From NCBI GenBank assembly GCA_020853105.1, contig JADYZM010000046.1, positions 16,209 to 80,208 of the forward strand: a stretch of 64,000 nucleotides of DNA. Reading direction: 5' to 3'. The notes below the pieces were generated by a model. That model made no database searches. It was not told where the DNA came from and worked only from the letters and a program-made list of their open reading frames with translations. The stretch is from Flavobacteriales bacterium (lineage in GTDB: Bacteria > Bacteroidota > Bacteroidia > Flavobacteriales_E > Vicingaceae). Shown here in pieces: positions 9,136 through 18,855 of this stretch. How positions within the stretch are numbered: position 1 is the stretch's first letter; each line of letters begins with the position of its first letter. Made by a program: the position numbers and the translations under genes.

Positions 9136-10011
9136 TTAATCGATTGCCTGATTTTGAACTATTTCTTTTATTTTTCTTGACATATTTACTGACCCCTTAA
9201 CGGAAACATGGTCGCCATCTGGTGCATAGCAATTTTCAGTTAGCTCTAAGTTTGATAAATCTATAAAAACCAATTTGTTTTGATTAACTATTTCGTTTAA
9301 CTTTTCAATATATTCTTTTGGAACTTTTTTATAGTAATCTCGGTGTAGCGGAGTATTTAAAACAAATAAATTAACATTGTTTTTTTTGCATAGAGTTGCT
9401 ATTTTACTAAGATATTGAATATTTATTTCGGAAAATAAATCCGGGTTTTTGTTTTCATAAAATTGGGTTTGAAGCCTTTTATTCATTGAGGAATCAACCG
9501 CAACAGTTTCATTAAAAATATTATCATAGCCGCCTATAAAGTTTAACTTTTTATTATCGTTTTTTATTAATTCTTTGATGAAAACACTCAGATTTAATCG
9601 ATTCCAATAAATCAATCTAACCTGTTCTGTTAAAGGCAATATAAAAAAATATTTAGGTGTTATTGAGGGAGAATACTCACCCATAATTACACTGTTGTAG
9701 TAAAATGACAAATTATGAAAACTTAATCCTAAATACACGTTTTTTATTGAAGGATTATCCTTTAACAACGATTTTAGTTTATAAAATGTGAAATAATATG
9801 ATTCTGAACTAATACCAACGTTCTTGCTGTATGGAACTATACTGTCGATAATTGAAGCTTGTATGTGGGAGTCGCCAATAAAAATAGTTCTGACATTCGT
9901 ATTGAAAGTATGATTTGTTTTTACTAATTGATTGGATATCAGTAAAATTAGTAATCCAAAAAACATCGGGATTATTATAAAGGTTATTATTTTCTTAAAA
10001 AAATGGTTCAT
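9136..10011 (-). CDS. SGNH-hydrolase-like membrane-anchored protein paired with MBOAT
   Basis: A 291-residue protein with one N-terminal membrane segment (residues 8-28) and an SGNH-like domain outside the membrane. The nucleophile motif is FIGDSHIQ (S48), and the C-terminal CYAPDGDHVS supplies the Asp and His of the triad. In many bacteria an MBOAT protein moves an acyl group across the membrane and such a partner (AlgX, AlgJ or DltD type) places it on a polymer. Its start lies 11 bases after the MBOAT stop. I chose the start at 10011 because an upstream extension of the frame overlaps the MBOAT gene. Confidence 0.75.
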   Translation of the reverse strand: MNHFFKKIITFIIIPMFFGLLILLISNQLVKTNHTFNTNVRTIFIGDSHIQASIIDSIVPYSKNVGISSESYYFTFYKLKSLLKDNPSIKNVYLGLSFHNLSFYYNSVIMGEYSPSITPKYFFILPLTEQVRLIYWNRLNLSVFIKELIKNDNKKLNFIGGYDNIFNETVAVDSSMNKRLQTQFYENKNPDLFSEINIQYLSKIATLCKKNNVNLFVLNTPLHRDYYKKVPKEYIEKLNEIVNQNKLVFIDLSNLELTENCYAPDGDHVSVKGSVNMSRKIKEIVQNQAID

Positions 10012-10022
10012 GGTCGTTTTTG

Positions 10023-11459
10023 TTAAAACTGAAAATATATAAATTGTTGTTCTTTGCCCACAAACCAAAATATGGTAATTAAAATTGTATAATATAAGGT
10101 ATATCGTAATGGTCTTTTCCAATTGAGTCCCAATTTTGCCAAAGCATACTGTTGTTCTCTGCCTTGCCATTCAATTAATATAAACAGCAAAATCAAGACA
10201 AAAAGATGAAAAGGAAAAATTGATGGAAAAGAAAACAAAGATTTAGAAAAAATACCTGAAATATACTCAAAGGCATGGTGAATATTTTCTGCTCTAAAAA
10301 ATATCCATGCAAAAACAGCCAAAGCAAAAGTAACAGCCATTTGAAAAAGTTCTTTAGCTGTTGGAATTAATTTTCCTTGAGCAACAGTTTCTAAATTATT
10401 TCGATTTGTTTTCATTACAATGGAGGGCATAATAAAAAGAGCGTTTAAAGCACCCCACGCAAGAAATGTCCAATTTGCACCGTGCCAAAAGCCGCTTACA
10501 ATAAAAATAATAAACGTATTGCGGATACGCATCCAATTTCCACCTTTACTTCCGCCAAGGGGAATATATAAATAATCTTTAAACCATGATGAAAGTGAGA
10601 TGTGCCAACGTCTCCAAAATTCAGCAATATCTCTTGAAAAATATGGGAACGCAAAATTTCGCAACAACTCTATTCCAAAAAGTCTGGCTGTACCCAATGC
10701 GATATCCGAATACCCAGAAAAATCCCCATAGATTTGAAGTGTAAAAAATAGAGCTCCTAAAACCAATGTACTGCCTGTGTGGTCGGCAGAATTGTTAAAA
10801 ATTTGATTTGCATATTCTGCACAATTATCTGCAATTACAATTTTTTTGAATAGCCCCCAAAGTATTTGGCGTAAGCCATCAACAGCTTTAGAATAATCAA
10901 AAGTTCTTTCTCTTTTTATTTGTGGTAATAAATGTGTTGCTCTTTCAATGGGACCGGCAACAAGTAAGGGAAAAAAACTAACAAAAACAGCATAATCCAC
11001 AAAATTTCTTTCGGCTTTTATTCGACTTTTATAAATGTCTATTACATAGGACAAGCCATGAAAAGTATAAAAAGAAATACCAACAGGAAGGATAATATCC
11101 AACATTCTTGGGCTTACTTTTAAACCAAAATTGGAAATTGCTTCAGCAAAAGATTCTGCAAAGAAGTTGTAATATTTAAAGACTCCAAGGAATCCTAAAT
11201 TTATAATTACACTCAACCAAAACCAAAAACGTTTTCCTTTTTGATTACTTGCATCTTGCATTTTCAACCCTGTGAAATAATCCAATAGTGTTGAAAACAT
11301 TAACAAAAACATAAATCGCCAATCCCAGCATGCATAAAAAAAATAACTTGCTAAGAGCAATAATGTGTTTTGAAGAGTAAGATTTTTATTTGTAACCAAC
11401 CAATACAACACAAATACGATTGGTAAAAAGATTGCAAAGTCTAATGAGTTAAATAACAT
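10023..11459 (-). CDS. MBOAT-family membrane O-acyltransferase (AlgI/DltB-like)
   Basis: A 478-residue polytopic membrane acyltransferase. The N-terminus MLFNSLDFAIFLPIVFVLYW is the stereotyped start of the AlgI branch. The region with FSGYSDIALG and FWRRWHISLS is diagnostic, and the catalytic histidine is in GFWHGANWTF. It probably acetylates an exported polysaccharide or another envelope molecule together with the downstream SGNH protein. The start at 11459 excludes 19 upstream codons that lie within the tRNA terminator hairpin. Only 12 bases separate that terminator from the start. Confidence 0.9.
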   Translation of the reverse strand: MLFNSLDFAIFLPIVFVLYWLVTNKNLTLQNTLLLLASYFFYACWDWRFMFLLMFSTLLDYFTGLKMQDASNQKGKRFWFWLSVIINLGFLGVFKYYNFFAESFAEAISNFGLKVSPRMLDIILPVGISFYTFHGLSYVIDIYKSRIKAERNFVDYAVFVSFFPLLVAGPIERATHLLPQIKRERTFDYSKAVDGLRQILWGLFKKIVIADNCAEYANQIFNNSADHTGSTLVLGALFFTLQIYGDFSGYSDIALGTARLFGIELLRNFAFPYFSRDIAEFWRRWHISLSSWFKDYLYIPLGGSKGGNWMRIRNTFIIFIVSGFWHGANWTFLAWGALNALFIMPSIVMKTNRNNLETVAQGKLIPTAKELFQMAVTFALAVFAWIFFRAENIHHAFEYISGIFSKSLFSFPSIFPFHLFVLILLFILIEWQGREQQYALAKLGLNWKRPLRYTLYYTILITIFWFVGKEQQFIYFQF

Positions 11460-11471
11460 TTTTTTAATAGT

Positions 11472-11508
11472 CAAAAAAAAACGCATCAGAAAATAATATC
11501 TAATGCGT
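11472..11508 (-). terminator. Rho-independent terminator after the initiator tRNA
   Basis: On the minus strand, a 10-bp stem (ACGCATTAGA paired with TCTGATGCGT, one G-U pair) with an 8-base loop is followed by a run of eight Ts. It sits 9 bases downstream of the tRNA 3' end and just upstream of the MBOAT start. Confidence 0.8.
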
Positions 11509-11517
11509 CTTGTCAAG

Positions 11518-11590
11518 TAGCGGGGACAGGACTCGAACCTGTGGCCTTTGGGTTATGAGCCCAACGAGCTACCAACTGCTCCACCCCGCG
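11518..11590 (-). tRNA. Initiator tRNA-fMet (anticodon CAT)
   Basis: A 73-base cloverleaf read on the minus strand, beginning CGCGGGG and ending CCCCGCTA. The anticodon loop is CTCATAA. The anticodon stem carries the three G-C pairs (GGG/CCC) of initiators. The first acceptor position is mismatched (C1 opposite U72), another initiator feature. The T-arm contains GGTTCGAGTCC. CCA is not encoded. Confidence 0.95.
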
Positions 11591-11679
11591 ATATATTTTT
11601 AAGTACAATAATAACTTTCAATAAACGGGTTGCAAATATAATATTTAGTTTCTTTGTAATCAAATTTTTATCAGAAATA

Positions 11680-12558
11680 ATGCACAAATCGGGTTTTGTT
11701 AATATAATAGGCAATCCAAATGTTGGAAAATCAACGCTTATGAATGCGTTAGTAGGTGAACGACTATCAATAATAACCTCCAAAGCACAAACCACTCGAC
11801 ACCGCATACTGGGCATTGTGAATGAAGAAAATTATCAAATTATTTTCTCAGACACTCCCGGTGTAATTGAACCCGCCTATAAGATGCAGCAAAGCATGAT
11901 GAATTTTGTTAAATCTGCTCTAACAGATGCCGATATCATTTTGTTTATGGTTGAAGTAAATGAAACTAAATTCAAAGATGAAGAAATTCTCCAAAAACTA
12001 AAAAAAACAACCACACCAATTCTTTTGTTAATCAATAAAATTGATGAGGTAAACCAAACAATATTAGAAGAAAAAGTAGCCTTTTGGAAAAAAGAAATCC
12101 CACATGCTGAAATTTATCCGCTATCAGCACTGCATAAGTTTAATGTAGATGTAATTCTTGACCGAATTAAAAAGTTGTTGCCCATTGGGGAACCGTATTA
12201 CGATAAAGATGCACTGACCGATAAGCCTGAACGCTTTTTTGTTTCAGAAATTATACGAGAAAAAATATTGCTGAATTATCAAAAGGAAATTCCTTACTCT
12301 TGCGAAGTAGAAGTAGAATCATACAAGGAATTTGATGATATTATAAAAATTCGTGCTAACATTATCGTTTCGAGAGACTCACAAAAGGGTATTATAATTG
12401 GTCACCAAGGAAAGAGTTTGAAAAAAGTAGGGACAGAAGCCCGAAAAGACATAGAAACTTTTGTTCAGAAAAAAGTTTTTCTGGAATTGTATGTTAAAGT
12501 TAATAAAGATTGGAGAGACAGCGACATACAGCTTAAACGATTCGGATATAATCAGTAA
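11680..12558 (+). CDS. era: GTPase Era
   Basis: This 292-residue GTPase is needed for maturation of the 30S ribosomal subunit. The P-loop is GNPNVGKST (residues 11-19), DTPG is the G3 motif and NKID the G4 motif. The last 90 residues form the KH RNA-binding domain, with IIGHQGKSLKKVG. The start at 11680 (MHKSGFVNIIG) matches the family; a longer frame reaches back over the tRNA gene and is not credible. It is followed by a second ribosome-assembly GTPase, der. Confidence 0.96.
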   Translation: MHKSGFVNIIGNPNVGKSTLMNALVGERLSIITSKAQTTRHRILGIVNEENYQIIFSDTPGVIEPAYKMQQSMMNFVKSALTDADIILFMVEVNETKFKDEEILQKLKKTTTPILLLINKIDEVNQTILEEKVAFWKKEIPHAEIYPLSALHKFNVDVILDRIKKLLPIGEPYYDKDALTDKPERFFVSEIIREKILLNYQKEIPYSCEVEVESYKEFDDIIKIRANIIVSRDSQKGIIIGHQGKSLKKVGTEARKDIETFVQKKVFLELYVKVNKDWRDSDIQLKRFGYNQ

Positions 12559-12563
12559 CTTTG
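12556..12563 (+). promoter_or_regulatory. Probable -7 promoter element of der
   Basis: TAACTTTG fits TAnnTTTG and overlaps the era stop codon. It ends 22 bases before the der start, so der may be transcribed independently. Confidence 0.45.
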
Positions 12564-12585
12564 TCCCTTAATTTATTTTTTTACC

Positions 12586-13899
12586 ATGAGTAATATAGTA
12601 GCAATTGTTGGACGCCCAAATGTCGGAAAATCAACGTTATTTAACAGGCTTACTGAAAGCAGGCAGGCAATTGTCGATGAAGCAAGTGGTGTAACTCGTG
12701 ATAGACACTATGGAAAGGTGGATTGGAGTGGAAAAGAATTTACTCTCATTGATACCGGTGGATATATAAAAGGTTCTGACGATATTTTTGAAGAAGAAAT
12801 CAGAAAACAAGTACTAATAGCAATAGATGAAGCTGATGTTATTCTATTTGTGGTAGATGTAACTGTGGGGCTAACCGACTTGGACAAGCAAGTAGCGAAC
12901 GTATTGAGACGTTCAAAGAAAAAAATAATATTAGTTTCCAACAAAGTGGACAACAGCTCACGAATTGCAGATTCAAGTGTTTTTTATGGATTGGGAATAG
13001 GCGACGAAATCTTTAATGTTTCAGCAATAAGCGGAAGCGGAACCGGTGAATTGCTTGATGAAATAATCATCGGGTTGGACGATAAACCAATATCTGACGA
13101 AGATGAAGATGGACTAATGAGACTTGCAATTGTGGGGCGACCTAATGTCGGAAAATCTTCTTTTATCAATGCCCTGATTGGTGAAGACAGAAATATTGTT
13201 ACCGATATAGCAGGAACCACTCGAGATTCAGTATCTACAAGATTTACTTCATTTGGTTTTGACCTCAAAATTATTGATACAGCGGGTCTAAGAAAAAAAA
13301 GCAAGGTAGATGAAGACATTGAGTTTTATTCTGTAATGAGGTCAATCAGAACTATAGAAAATGCAGATGTTTGTTTATTGATGATTGAAGCCAACGAAGG
13401 TATTCTTTCGCAAGATATGAATGTGTTGAGCCTTATCGTTAAAAACAAAAAAGGTGCTGTGATTGTGGTTAACAAATGGGATTTGATTGAAAAAGAAAAC
13501 AATACGGCAAAAGCTTATGAAGAAGTTATTAAAAAACGAATAGCTCCGTTTTCAGATATTCCTATCATTTTTACTTCGGTAATTAATAAACAAAGGGTAT
13601 TGAAAGCTCTTGAAGAAGCTGTAAAAGTATTCGAAAACCGAACCCGAAAAATTCCAACCCGAAAATTAAACGACATAATGCTTGAGGTAATTGGAAAGTT
13701 TCCTCCACCGGCAATTAAAGGAAAGTATATAAAAATTAAATTTGTAAACCAACTTCCTACCCTTGCTCCAACTTTTGTGTTTTATTGCAACTTGCCACAA
13801 TATGTAAAAGAGCCATACAAGCGCTTTTTGGAAAATAAAATTCGAGAAAATTTTAACTACGCAGGAGTACCGATTCAAATTTTAATCAGAAAAAAATAA
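12586..13899 (+). CDS. der: Ribosome biogenesis GTPase Der (EngA)
   Basis: This 437-residue GTPase acts in 50S subunit assembly. Two tandem G domains are visible, each with its own P-loop (GRPNVGKST at about residue 8, GRPNVGKSS near residue 183) and an NKxD motif (NKVD, NKWD). They are followed by the C-terminal KH-like domain with [10 protein letters not shown]. Length is standard. Confidence 0.97.
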   Translation: MSNIVAIVGRPNVGKSTLFNRLTESRQAIVDEASGVTRDRHYGKVDWSGKEFTLIDTGGYIKGSDDIFEEEIRKQVLIAIDEADVILFVVDVTVGLTDLDKQVANVLRRSKKKIILVSNKVDNSSRIADSSVFYGLGIGDEIFNVSAISGSGTGELLDEIIIGLDDKPISDEDEDGLMRLAIVGRPNVGKSSFINALIGEDRNIVTDIAGTTRDSVSTRFTSFGFDLKIIDTAGLRKKSKVDEDIEFYSVMRSIRTIENADVCLLMIEANEGILSQDMNVLSLIVKNKKGAVIVVNKWDLIEKENNTAKAYEEVIKKRIAPFSDIPIIFTSVINKQRVLKALEEAVKVFENRTRKIPTRKLNDIMLEVIGKFPPPAIKGKYIKIKFVNQLPTLAPTFVFYCNLPQYVKEPYKRFLENKIRENFNYAGVPIQILIRKK

Positions 13900-13908
13900 A
13901 TTTATTTG

Positions 13909-14259
13909 ATGAAAGCACTTGCAACAATTTCTATGCTCATAATGTCAAACATATTTATGACAATTGCATGGTATGGACATTTAAAGTGGTTTAACAAATG
14001 GAATTTGATATGGGTTATTTTAATCAGTTGGGGATTTGCAAGTATTGAATATGTGTTTCAGGTTCCTGCAAATAAATTAGGATTTGAAGGTAATGGCGGT
14101 CCGTTTAGCTTGGTTCAACTAAAAGTAATTCAAGAAGTAATTACATTGATAGTTTTTTCATTTTTTTCAGTTCTGATTTTTCATGCAAAGCTTACCTATA
14201 ATCACTTGATTGGATTTTGTTTGCTTATTTTAGCCGTATATTTTATTTTTAAAAAATAA
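13909..14259 (+). CDS. DMT-family small membrane protein (DUF486)
   Basis: A 116-residue protein with four hydrophobic segments. Conserved DUF486 features include MTIAWYGHLK near the start and the polar stretch with YVFQVPANKLG. DUF486 proteins belong to the drug/metabolite transporter superfamily, and their substrate is unknown. I use the ATG at 13909 rather than the TTG just before it. The gene begins 9 bases after der and may be co-transcribed with it. Confidence 0.8.
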   Translation: MKALATISMLIMSNIFMTIAWYGHLKWFNKWNLIWVILISWGFASIEYVFQVPANKLGFEGNGGPFSLVQLKVIQEVITLIVFSFFSVLIFHAKLTYNHLIGFCLLILAVYFIFKK

Positions 14260-14355
14260 CATACGTTTAACTAATTTAACCACAGTCTTAAATAAGTACA
14301 ACATTGATGCTTGTGCAATGAAATTGATTTAAAAAAGCTCCACAAAAAATTCCAG

Positions 14356-15864
14356 ATGACAAAAAAACTTACCAATCAACTCTTTTTTCTTGCCTTTATT
14401 GAAGGTGGAGCAGTAATGTGCGTGGAGTTGTGTAGTGCAAAAATTTTATCACCTTATTTTGGTACTTCTGTTTATGTGTGGGCAGCAGTTTTGGGGATTA
14501 CACTCACTGCACTAATGCTGGGTTATTATTTAGGCGGATATCTTTCTTCAAAAAATAACAACAGCCTCAACTTTATCTTTTTAATGATGGTAATTGGTGG
14601 TTGTTTACTAGCATTAACCCCGGTAATCAGTAAAATAGTTTTACCCATAACCATACAATTTAATTTGTTACTAGGGAGCGTTGTTTCATTGTTAAGCTTT
14701 TTATTTTTTCCATTGATAATGTTTGGAGCCACTTCTCCGTTGTTGATTAACTATTTAACCAAGAGTGCAAATGAATCCGGGAAAAGTAGCGGAACAGTAT
14801 ATTCCATATCAACTCTTGGTGGAATAATAACCACTTTTACGGTGGGTTTTTACTCTTTGCCGGTATTCGGTATTCAAAAAACACTTTATTTTTATGGTTT
14901 GTTGGTGATTATAGTGTCGTTAGTAGTTGCTTGGAGAACGAAAAAAGAAACAAAAGAAACAAACTTTAATGTACTGTTGATTTTACTATTCATTGCTTTT
15001 TTAAGCTATAATTTTAAACCCAAAAACAATCAAGCGATAATTTATAAATCCGATGGAATTTTGGGTGAGCTAAAAGTAGTTGACAGGCAATTTCAAGGTG
15101 GAAAAGTATATCGCGAAATGATGGTCAACAATATTTCACAAACCATAATGGATAAAGAAAACCCAAACATCAGTTTTTGGAGCTATGTTGATGTGTTAAC
15201 CTATAATTTGGAAAGCTATACACAAGGTAAAAAAGCTCTTCTGTTGGGATTGGGCGGCGGTACTCTTTATAAAGACTTGAAGCAAAAAGGATTTGATGTT
15301 GATCTAGTTGAAATTGATGAAAGGATTGAGGAAGTTGCTAAAAAATATTTTTATATCGAAAAAGAGTTAAAAGTAGTGGTTGATGATGCCCGTCATTATA
15401 TCAAAACAACACATAAAAAATACGATGTGGTAATTTATGATTTGTATCACAGCGAAACCCCACCAATTCATTTAATGACCAATGAAGCCTTTTCAGAAAT
15501 CAAACAAATATTAACCCCAGAAGGTGTTTTGGTGGTAAATTTCTACGGTTTTTTGTCAGGAAAAAGAGGCAAAGGAGCCCGCTCTATTTATAAAACTCTT
15601 CTCGAACAACAATTTGATGTTCGATTATATGCAACAGAAGGGGCTGAAAACAGCAGAAATCTGTTGTTTTTGTGTGGAAATTCTGAGATGAAGTCAACTA
15701 AACCAATAATACACAAACTTATAAAAGAGTCAGAAGTAAATCTTAACGATGCATTAATATTAACTGATGACAAGCCCATTTTGGAACACATTTATTTAGA
15801 CGCTGCTCTTCAATGGAGAATGGATTATAATGAACACAATGCCAAGTATTTTTTAAGAAATTAG
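14356..15864 (+). CDS. Spermidine synthase-like protein fused to a membrane domain
   Basis: A 502-residue two-part protein. Residues 1 to about 215 hold roughly seven membrane helices, with the opening FLAFIEGGAVMCVELCSAKIL typical of fused polyamine synthase families. The remainder is a Rossmann-fold aminopropyltransferase-like domain: LLGLGGGTLYKDL (cofactor loop), VDLVEIDERI and the catalytic-site region YDVVIYDLYH. Soluble SpeE transfers aminopropyl groups from decarboxylated SAM, but whether membrane-fused versions make polyamines is uncertain. The start at 14356 removes 15 non-conserved residues. No speD or arginine decarboxylase gene is nearby. Confidence 0.75.
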   Translation: MTKKLTNQLFFLAFIEGGAVMCVELCSAKILSPYFGTSVYVWAAVLGITLTALMLGYYLGGYLSSKNNNSLNFIFLMMVIGGCLLALTPVISKIVLPITIQFNLLLGSVVSLLSFLFFPLIMFGATSPLLINYLTKSANESGKSSGTVYSISTLGGIITTFTVGFYSLPVFGIQKTLYFYGLLVIIVSLVVAWRTKKETKETNFNVLLILLFIAFLSYNFKPKNNQAIIYKSDGILGELKVVDRQFQGGKVYREMMVNNISQTIMDKENPNISFWSYVDVLTYNLESYTQGKKALLLGLGGGTLYKDLKQKGFDVDLVEIDERIEEVAKKYFYIEKELKVVVDDARHYIKTTHKKYDVVIYDLYHSETPPIHLMTNEAFSEIKQILTPEGVLVVNFYGFLSGKRGKGARSIYKTLLEQQFDVRLYATEGAENSRNLLFLCGNSEMKSTKPIIHKLIKESEVNLNDALILTDDKPILEHIYLDAALQWRMDYNEHNAKYFLRN

Positions 15865-16034
15865 CTTTGGAGATACACATATTCTGAACAGATTTACATC
15901 ATCGTACAAAAAACACAAATAAAAAAGTGTTCTCTTTTTAAATTGCCACCTAAAAGTAAATTCTTTTTCAATATTTATTACAAAATGCTGAATATCTGAT
16001 GGTTATATGCCTCATTAGAATATTTAATTTTTCA

Positions 16035-16042
16035 TACATTTG
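16035..16042 (+). promoter_or_regulatory. Probable -7 promoter element of lysS
   Basis: TACATTTG fits TAnnTTTG, 21 bases before the lysS ATG. The 199-base gap between the spermidine-synthase-like gene and lysS is AT-rich. Apart from this box and a weak hairpin with T-run near 15912-15935, nothing is recognisable in it. Confidence 0.5.
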
Positions 16043-16063
16043 CAGCCAAAATTTACAAATAAA

Positions 16064-17758
16064 ATGAGTGTTCAATTATCAGAACAAGAAATTGTTAGAA
16101 GAGAATCATTGGCAAAATTAAGAGCATTAGGAATTAATCCCTATCCCGCAAATTTATTTCCGGTTACTGCCTTAACAAATGAAGTTTTTCAAAATTTTGA
16201 AGAAGGCAAAGAAGTTGTTATGGCAGGAAGAATGATGAGCCAACGAATTATGGGAAAAGCCTCATTTGCCGAACTCAAAGATGCCGGAGGGCGAATACAG
16301 GTATATATAAACAGAGATGAAATTTGCCTTGGAGATGATAAAACTTTATACAACGAAGTTTTTAAAAAATTGCTTGACATTGGCGATTTTATAGGAGTAA
16401 AAGGAACTTTGTTTACAACTCAAGTAGGTGAAAAATCAATAAAAGCAAAAGAACTAACCGTGTTGAGCAAGTCGCTCCGCCCCCTACCAATAGTAAAAAT
16501 TGACGATTCCGGAAAAATACACGATGCTTTTGCAGACCCGGAACAGCGGTATCGCCAACGATATGTAGATTTGGTTGTTAACGATAACGTTAAGAAGGTT
16601 TTTTTGACTCGTTCCAAAGTGATTAGTACCATGCGAGAATTTTTCAATTCAAAAGGATATTTGGAAGTTGAAACTCCTATTTTACAACCCATTCCGGGAG
16701 GTGCTGCTGCACGTCCTTTTATTACACACCACAATGCATTAGATATTCCATTGTATTTAAGAATTGCAAACGAATTGTATTTAAAAAGACTCATTGTTGG
16801 TGGTTTTGACGGGGTTTATGAATTTGCCAAAGACTTTAGAAACGAAGGAATGGATAGAACTCATAACCCTGAATTTACTGTTATGGAGATTTATGTAGCC
16901 TATAAAGACTACAATTGGATGATGGATTTTACAGAAGAAATGATTGAGCGTGTTGCCATTGCAATCCACGGAAAACCTGAATGTAGAGTGGGTGAGAACA
17001 CAATTAGTTTTGCAAGACCTTTCAAACGTATTTCCATGACTGATGCAATTAAAGAACATACCGGATTTGATATTTCAGGGAAAACAGAATCCGAATTGTT
17101 TGAGTGGTGCAAAAACAATGAAATTGAAGTGGAAGAATCAATGGGAAAAGGAAAATTGATTGATGAGATTTTTGGCGAAAAATGTGAAAAAAAATACATC
17201 CAACCTACTTTTATTACAGATTACCCAAAAGAAATGTCGCCATTGTGCAAAGAACACCGTACAAATCCGGAACTAACTGAGCGATTTGAGCTTATGATTA
17301 ACGGAAAAGAAATTGCAAATGCCTACTCAGAATTAAACGACCCGATTGACCAAAGAGAGCGTTTTGAAGAACAATTGCGGTTGTCAGAAAAAGGAGACGA
17401 CGAAGCTATGTTTATTGACCAAGATTTTTTACGAGCATTAGAATACGGAATGCCTCCAACATCTGGAATGGGCATTGGAATAGACCGATTGGTTATGCTC
17501 ATGACCAACCAAAGCTCTATTCAAGAGGTATTGTTTTTCCCTCAAATGAAACCAGAAAAAAAACAAGTTGAACTTAGTGATGCAGAAAAAATAATACTGT
17601 CAACATTACAAGCAAACAATCCTTTGGAACTGAATACACTAAAAACTATGGTTGGACTAAGCGGTAAACAATGGGATTCCGGCATGAAAGGATTAAGCAA
17701 GCACGGTTTAGTAAAGGTTGAAGTAAATGGAGACACAAAAATGTGTGTATTGAAATAA
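16064..17758 (+). CDS. lysS: Lysyl-tRNA synthetase, class II
   Basis: This 564-residue enzyme charges tRNA-Lys. The N-terminal OB-fold anticodon-binding domain spans roughly residues 50-150. The class II catalytic motifs follow: motif 1 around VETPILQPIPGGAAARPF, motif 2 FAKDFRNEGMD and motif 3 GMGIGIDRLVML. After motif 3 there are about 65 extra residues (from KKQVELSDAEK) that look like a small winged-helix domain; a similar tail occurs in other Bacteroidota LysRS. The start at 16064 was chosen because the eight upstream codons overlap the promoter region. Confidence 0.96.
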   Translation: MSVQLSEQEIVRRESLAKLRALGINPYPANLFPVTALTNEVFQNFEEGKEVVMAGRMMSQRIMGKASFAELKDAGGRIQVYINRDEICLGDDKTLYNEVFKKLLDIGDFIGVKGTLFTTQVGEKSIKAKELTVLSKSLRPLPIVKIDDSGKIHDAFADPEQRYRQRYVDLVVNDNVKKVFLTRSKVISTMREFFNSKGYLEVETPILQPIPGGAAARPFITHHNALDIPLYLRIANELYLKRLIVGGFDGVYEFAKDFRNEGMDRTHNPEFTVMEIYVAYKDYNWMMDFTEEMIERVAIAIHGKPECRVGENTISFARPFKRISMTDAIKEHTGFDISGKTESELFEWCKNNEIEVEESMGKGKLIDEIFGEKCEKKYIQPTFITDYPKEMSPLCKEHRTNPELTERFELMINGKEIANAYSELNDPIDQRERFEEQLRLSEKGDDEAMFIDQDFLRALEYGMPPTSGMGIGIDRLVMLMTNQSSIQEVLFFPQMKPEKKQVELSDAEKIILSTLQANNPLELNTLKTMVGLSGKQWDSGMKGLSKHGLVKVEVNGDTKMCVLK

Positions 17759-17770
17759 ACACAAAAAACT

Positions 17771-18766
17771 ATGGAAAACAAACAAATAGCCGTGTTGGGA
17801 GGTGGTAGCTGGGCCACAGCAATTGTAAAAATACTTACAGAAACCGTTGATAAAGTAAATTGGTGGATGAGAGACGAAGAATGTATTAATCACATCAAAG
17901 AATTTCATCACAATCCAAAATACATACAAGCCATTCATTTTGACATTACTCGATTGAATATAACATCAAATTTACAACAAACCATTGCTGAATCTGACGT
18001 GATTATTGTTGCAGTACCATCAGCTTTTTTGGCAAAAGCCTTTGACAATATAATTTTACCGGAAATAGAAAATAAAATAATTATTTCTGCAGTGAAAGGT
18101 GTTGTACCTGAATACGATCAAATTCCTGCTGAATATTTCCACGAAAAATTTAAGGTTCCATACAACAGAATCGGAATGATTGCTGGTCCTTGTCATGCTG
18201 AAGAAGTAGCTATGGAACGATTGTCATACCTTACTATTGCTTGTCAAGACCAAGCCATCGCACAGTTTTTGGCAAACGCCATGTCGTGTCGTTATATCAA
18301 CACATCTACTTCCGATGATTTGTTTGGTACAGAACTTTCGGCAATCCTAAAAAATGTTTATGCAGTAGCTAGTGGTATTTGCAATGGGTTGGGCTATGGA
18401 GATAACTTCCAAGCTGTGTTAATAGCTTGCTCAATACGAGAAACTGAACGATTTATTAGTGCCATTCATGAAATCCATAGAGATGTTAAATCATCTGCAT
18501 ACTTGGGAGACTTGCTGGTTACTGCTTATTCGCAATTTTCTCGAAACAGAAACTTTGGAAGTATGGTTGGTAGAGGTTATTCTGTTAAATCGGCTCAAAT
18601 TGAAATGAACATGGTAGCTGAAGGCTATTACGCATCACGAGGAATACACGAAATCAATAAAAAATACAAAGTAAATATGCCAATTGCTGATGCTGTATAT
18701 CATATTTTGTACGAAAAAATTTCACCGATGATGGAAATGAAAATTTTATCCGGAAAATTATCGTAA
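17771..18766 (+). CDS. gpsA: NAD(P)+-dependent glycerol-3-phosphate dehydrogenase
   Basis: This 331-residue enzyme reduces dihydroxyacetone phosphate to sn-glycerol 3-phosphate for phospholipid synthesis. The dinucleotide-binding loop is GGGSWATA (residues 9-16). SAVKGV, the GPCHAEEV segment and the catalytic-helix region ELSAILKNVYAVASGI are all characteristic. It starts 12 bases after lysS and is probably co-transcribed. Confidence 0.94.
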   Translation: MENKQIAVLGGGSWATAIVKILTETVDKVNWWMRDEECINHIKEFHHNPKYIQAIHFDITRLNITSNLQQTIAESDVIIVAVPSAFLAKAFDNIILPEIENKIIISAVKGVVPEYDQIPAEYFHEKFKVPYNRIGMIAGPCHAEEVAMERLSYLTIACQDQAIAQFLANAMSCRYINTSTSDDLFGTELSAILKNVYAVASGICNGLGYGDNFQAVLIACSIRETERFISAIHEIHRDVKSSAYLGDLLVTAYSQFSRNRNFGSMVGRGYSVKSAQIEMNMVAEGYYASRGIHEINKKYKVNMPIADAVYHILYEKISPMMEMKILSGKLS

Positions 18767-18831
18767 ATAATTTTTGCGTTTTATCAAGATTTGTATTGAT
18801 TCTCCTCATGTTTTTATTGATTTTTACCCGT

Positions 18832-18839
18832 TAATTTTG
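18832..18839 (+). promoter_or_regulatory. Probable -7 promoter element of the universal stress gene
   Basis: TAATTTTG fits TAnnTTTG, 16 bases before the start codon. Confidence 0.4.
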
Positions 18840-18855
18840 TTAAAAAACAAGAATT

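Noticed and set aside
10012..10170. N-terminal extension of the SGNH protein
   Set aside because: It overlaps the end of the MBOAT gene in another frame; the membrane anchor begins at 10011.
11518..11590. Elongator tRNA-Met
   Set aside because: The three G-C pairs in the anticodon stem and the mismatched first acceptor pair mark it as the initiator.
11548..11679. N-terminal extension of Era reaching over the tRNA
   Set aside because: It is antisense to the tRNA gene and not conserved-looking; the family start is at 11680.
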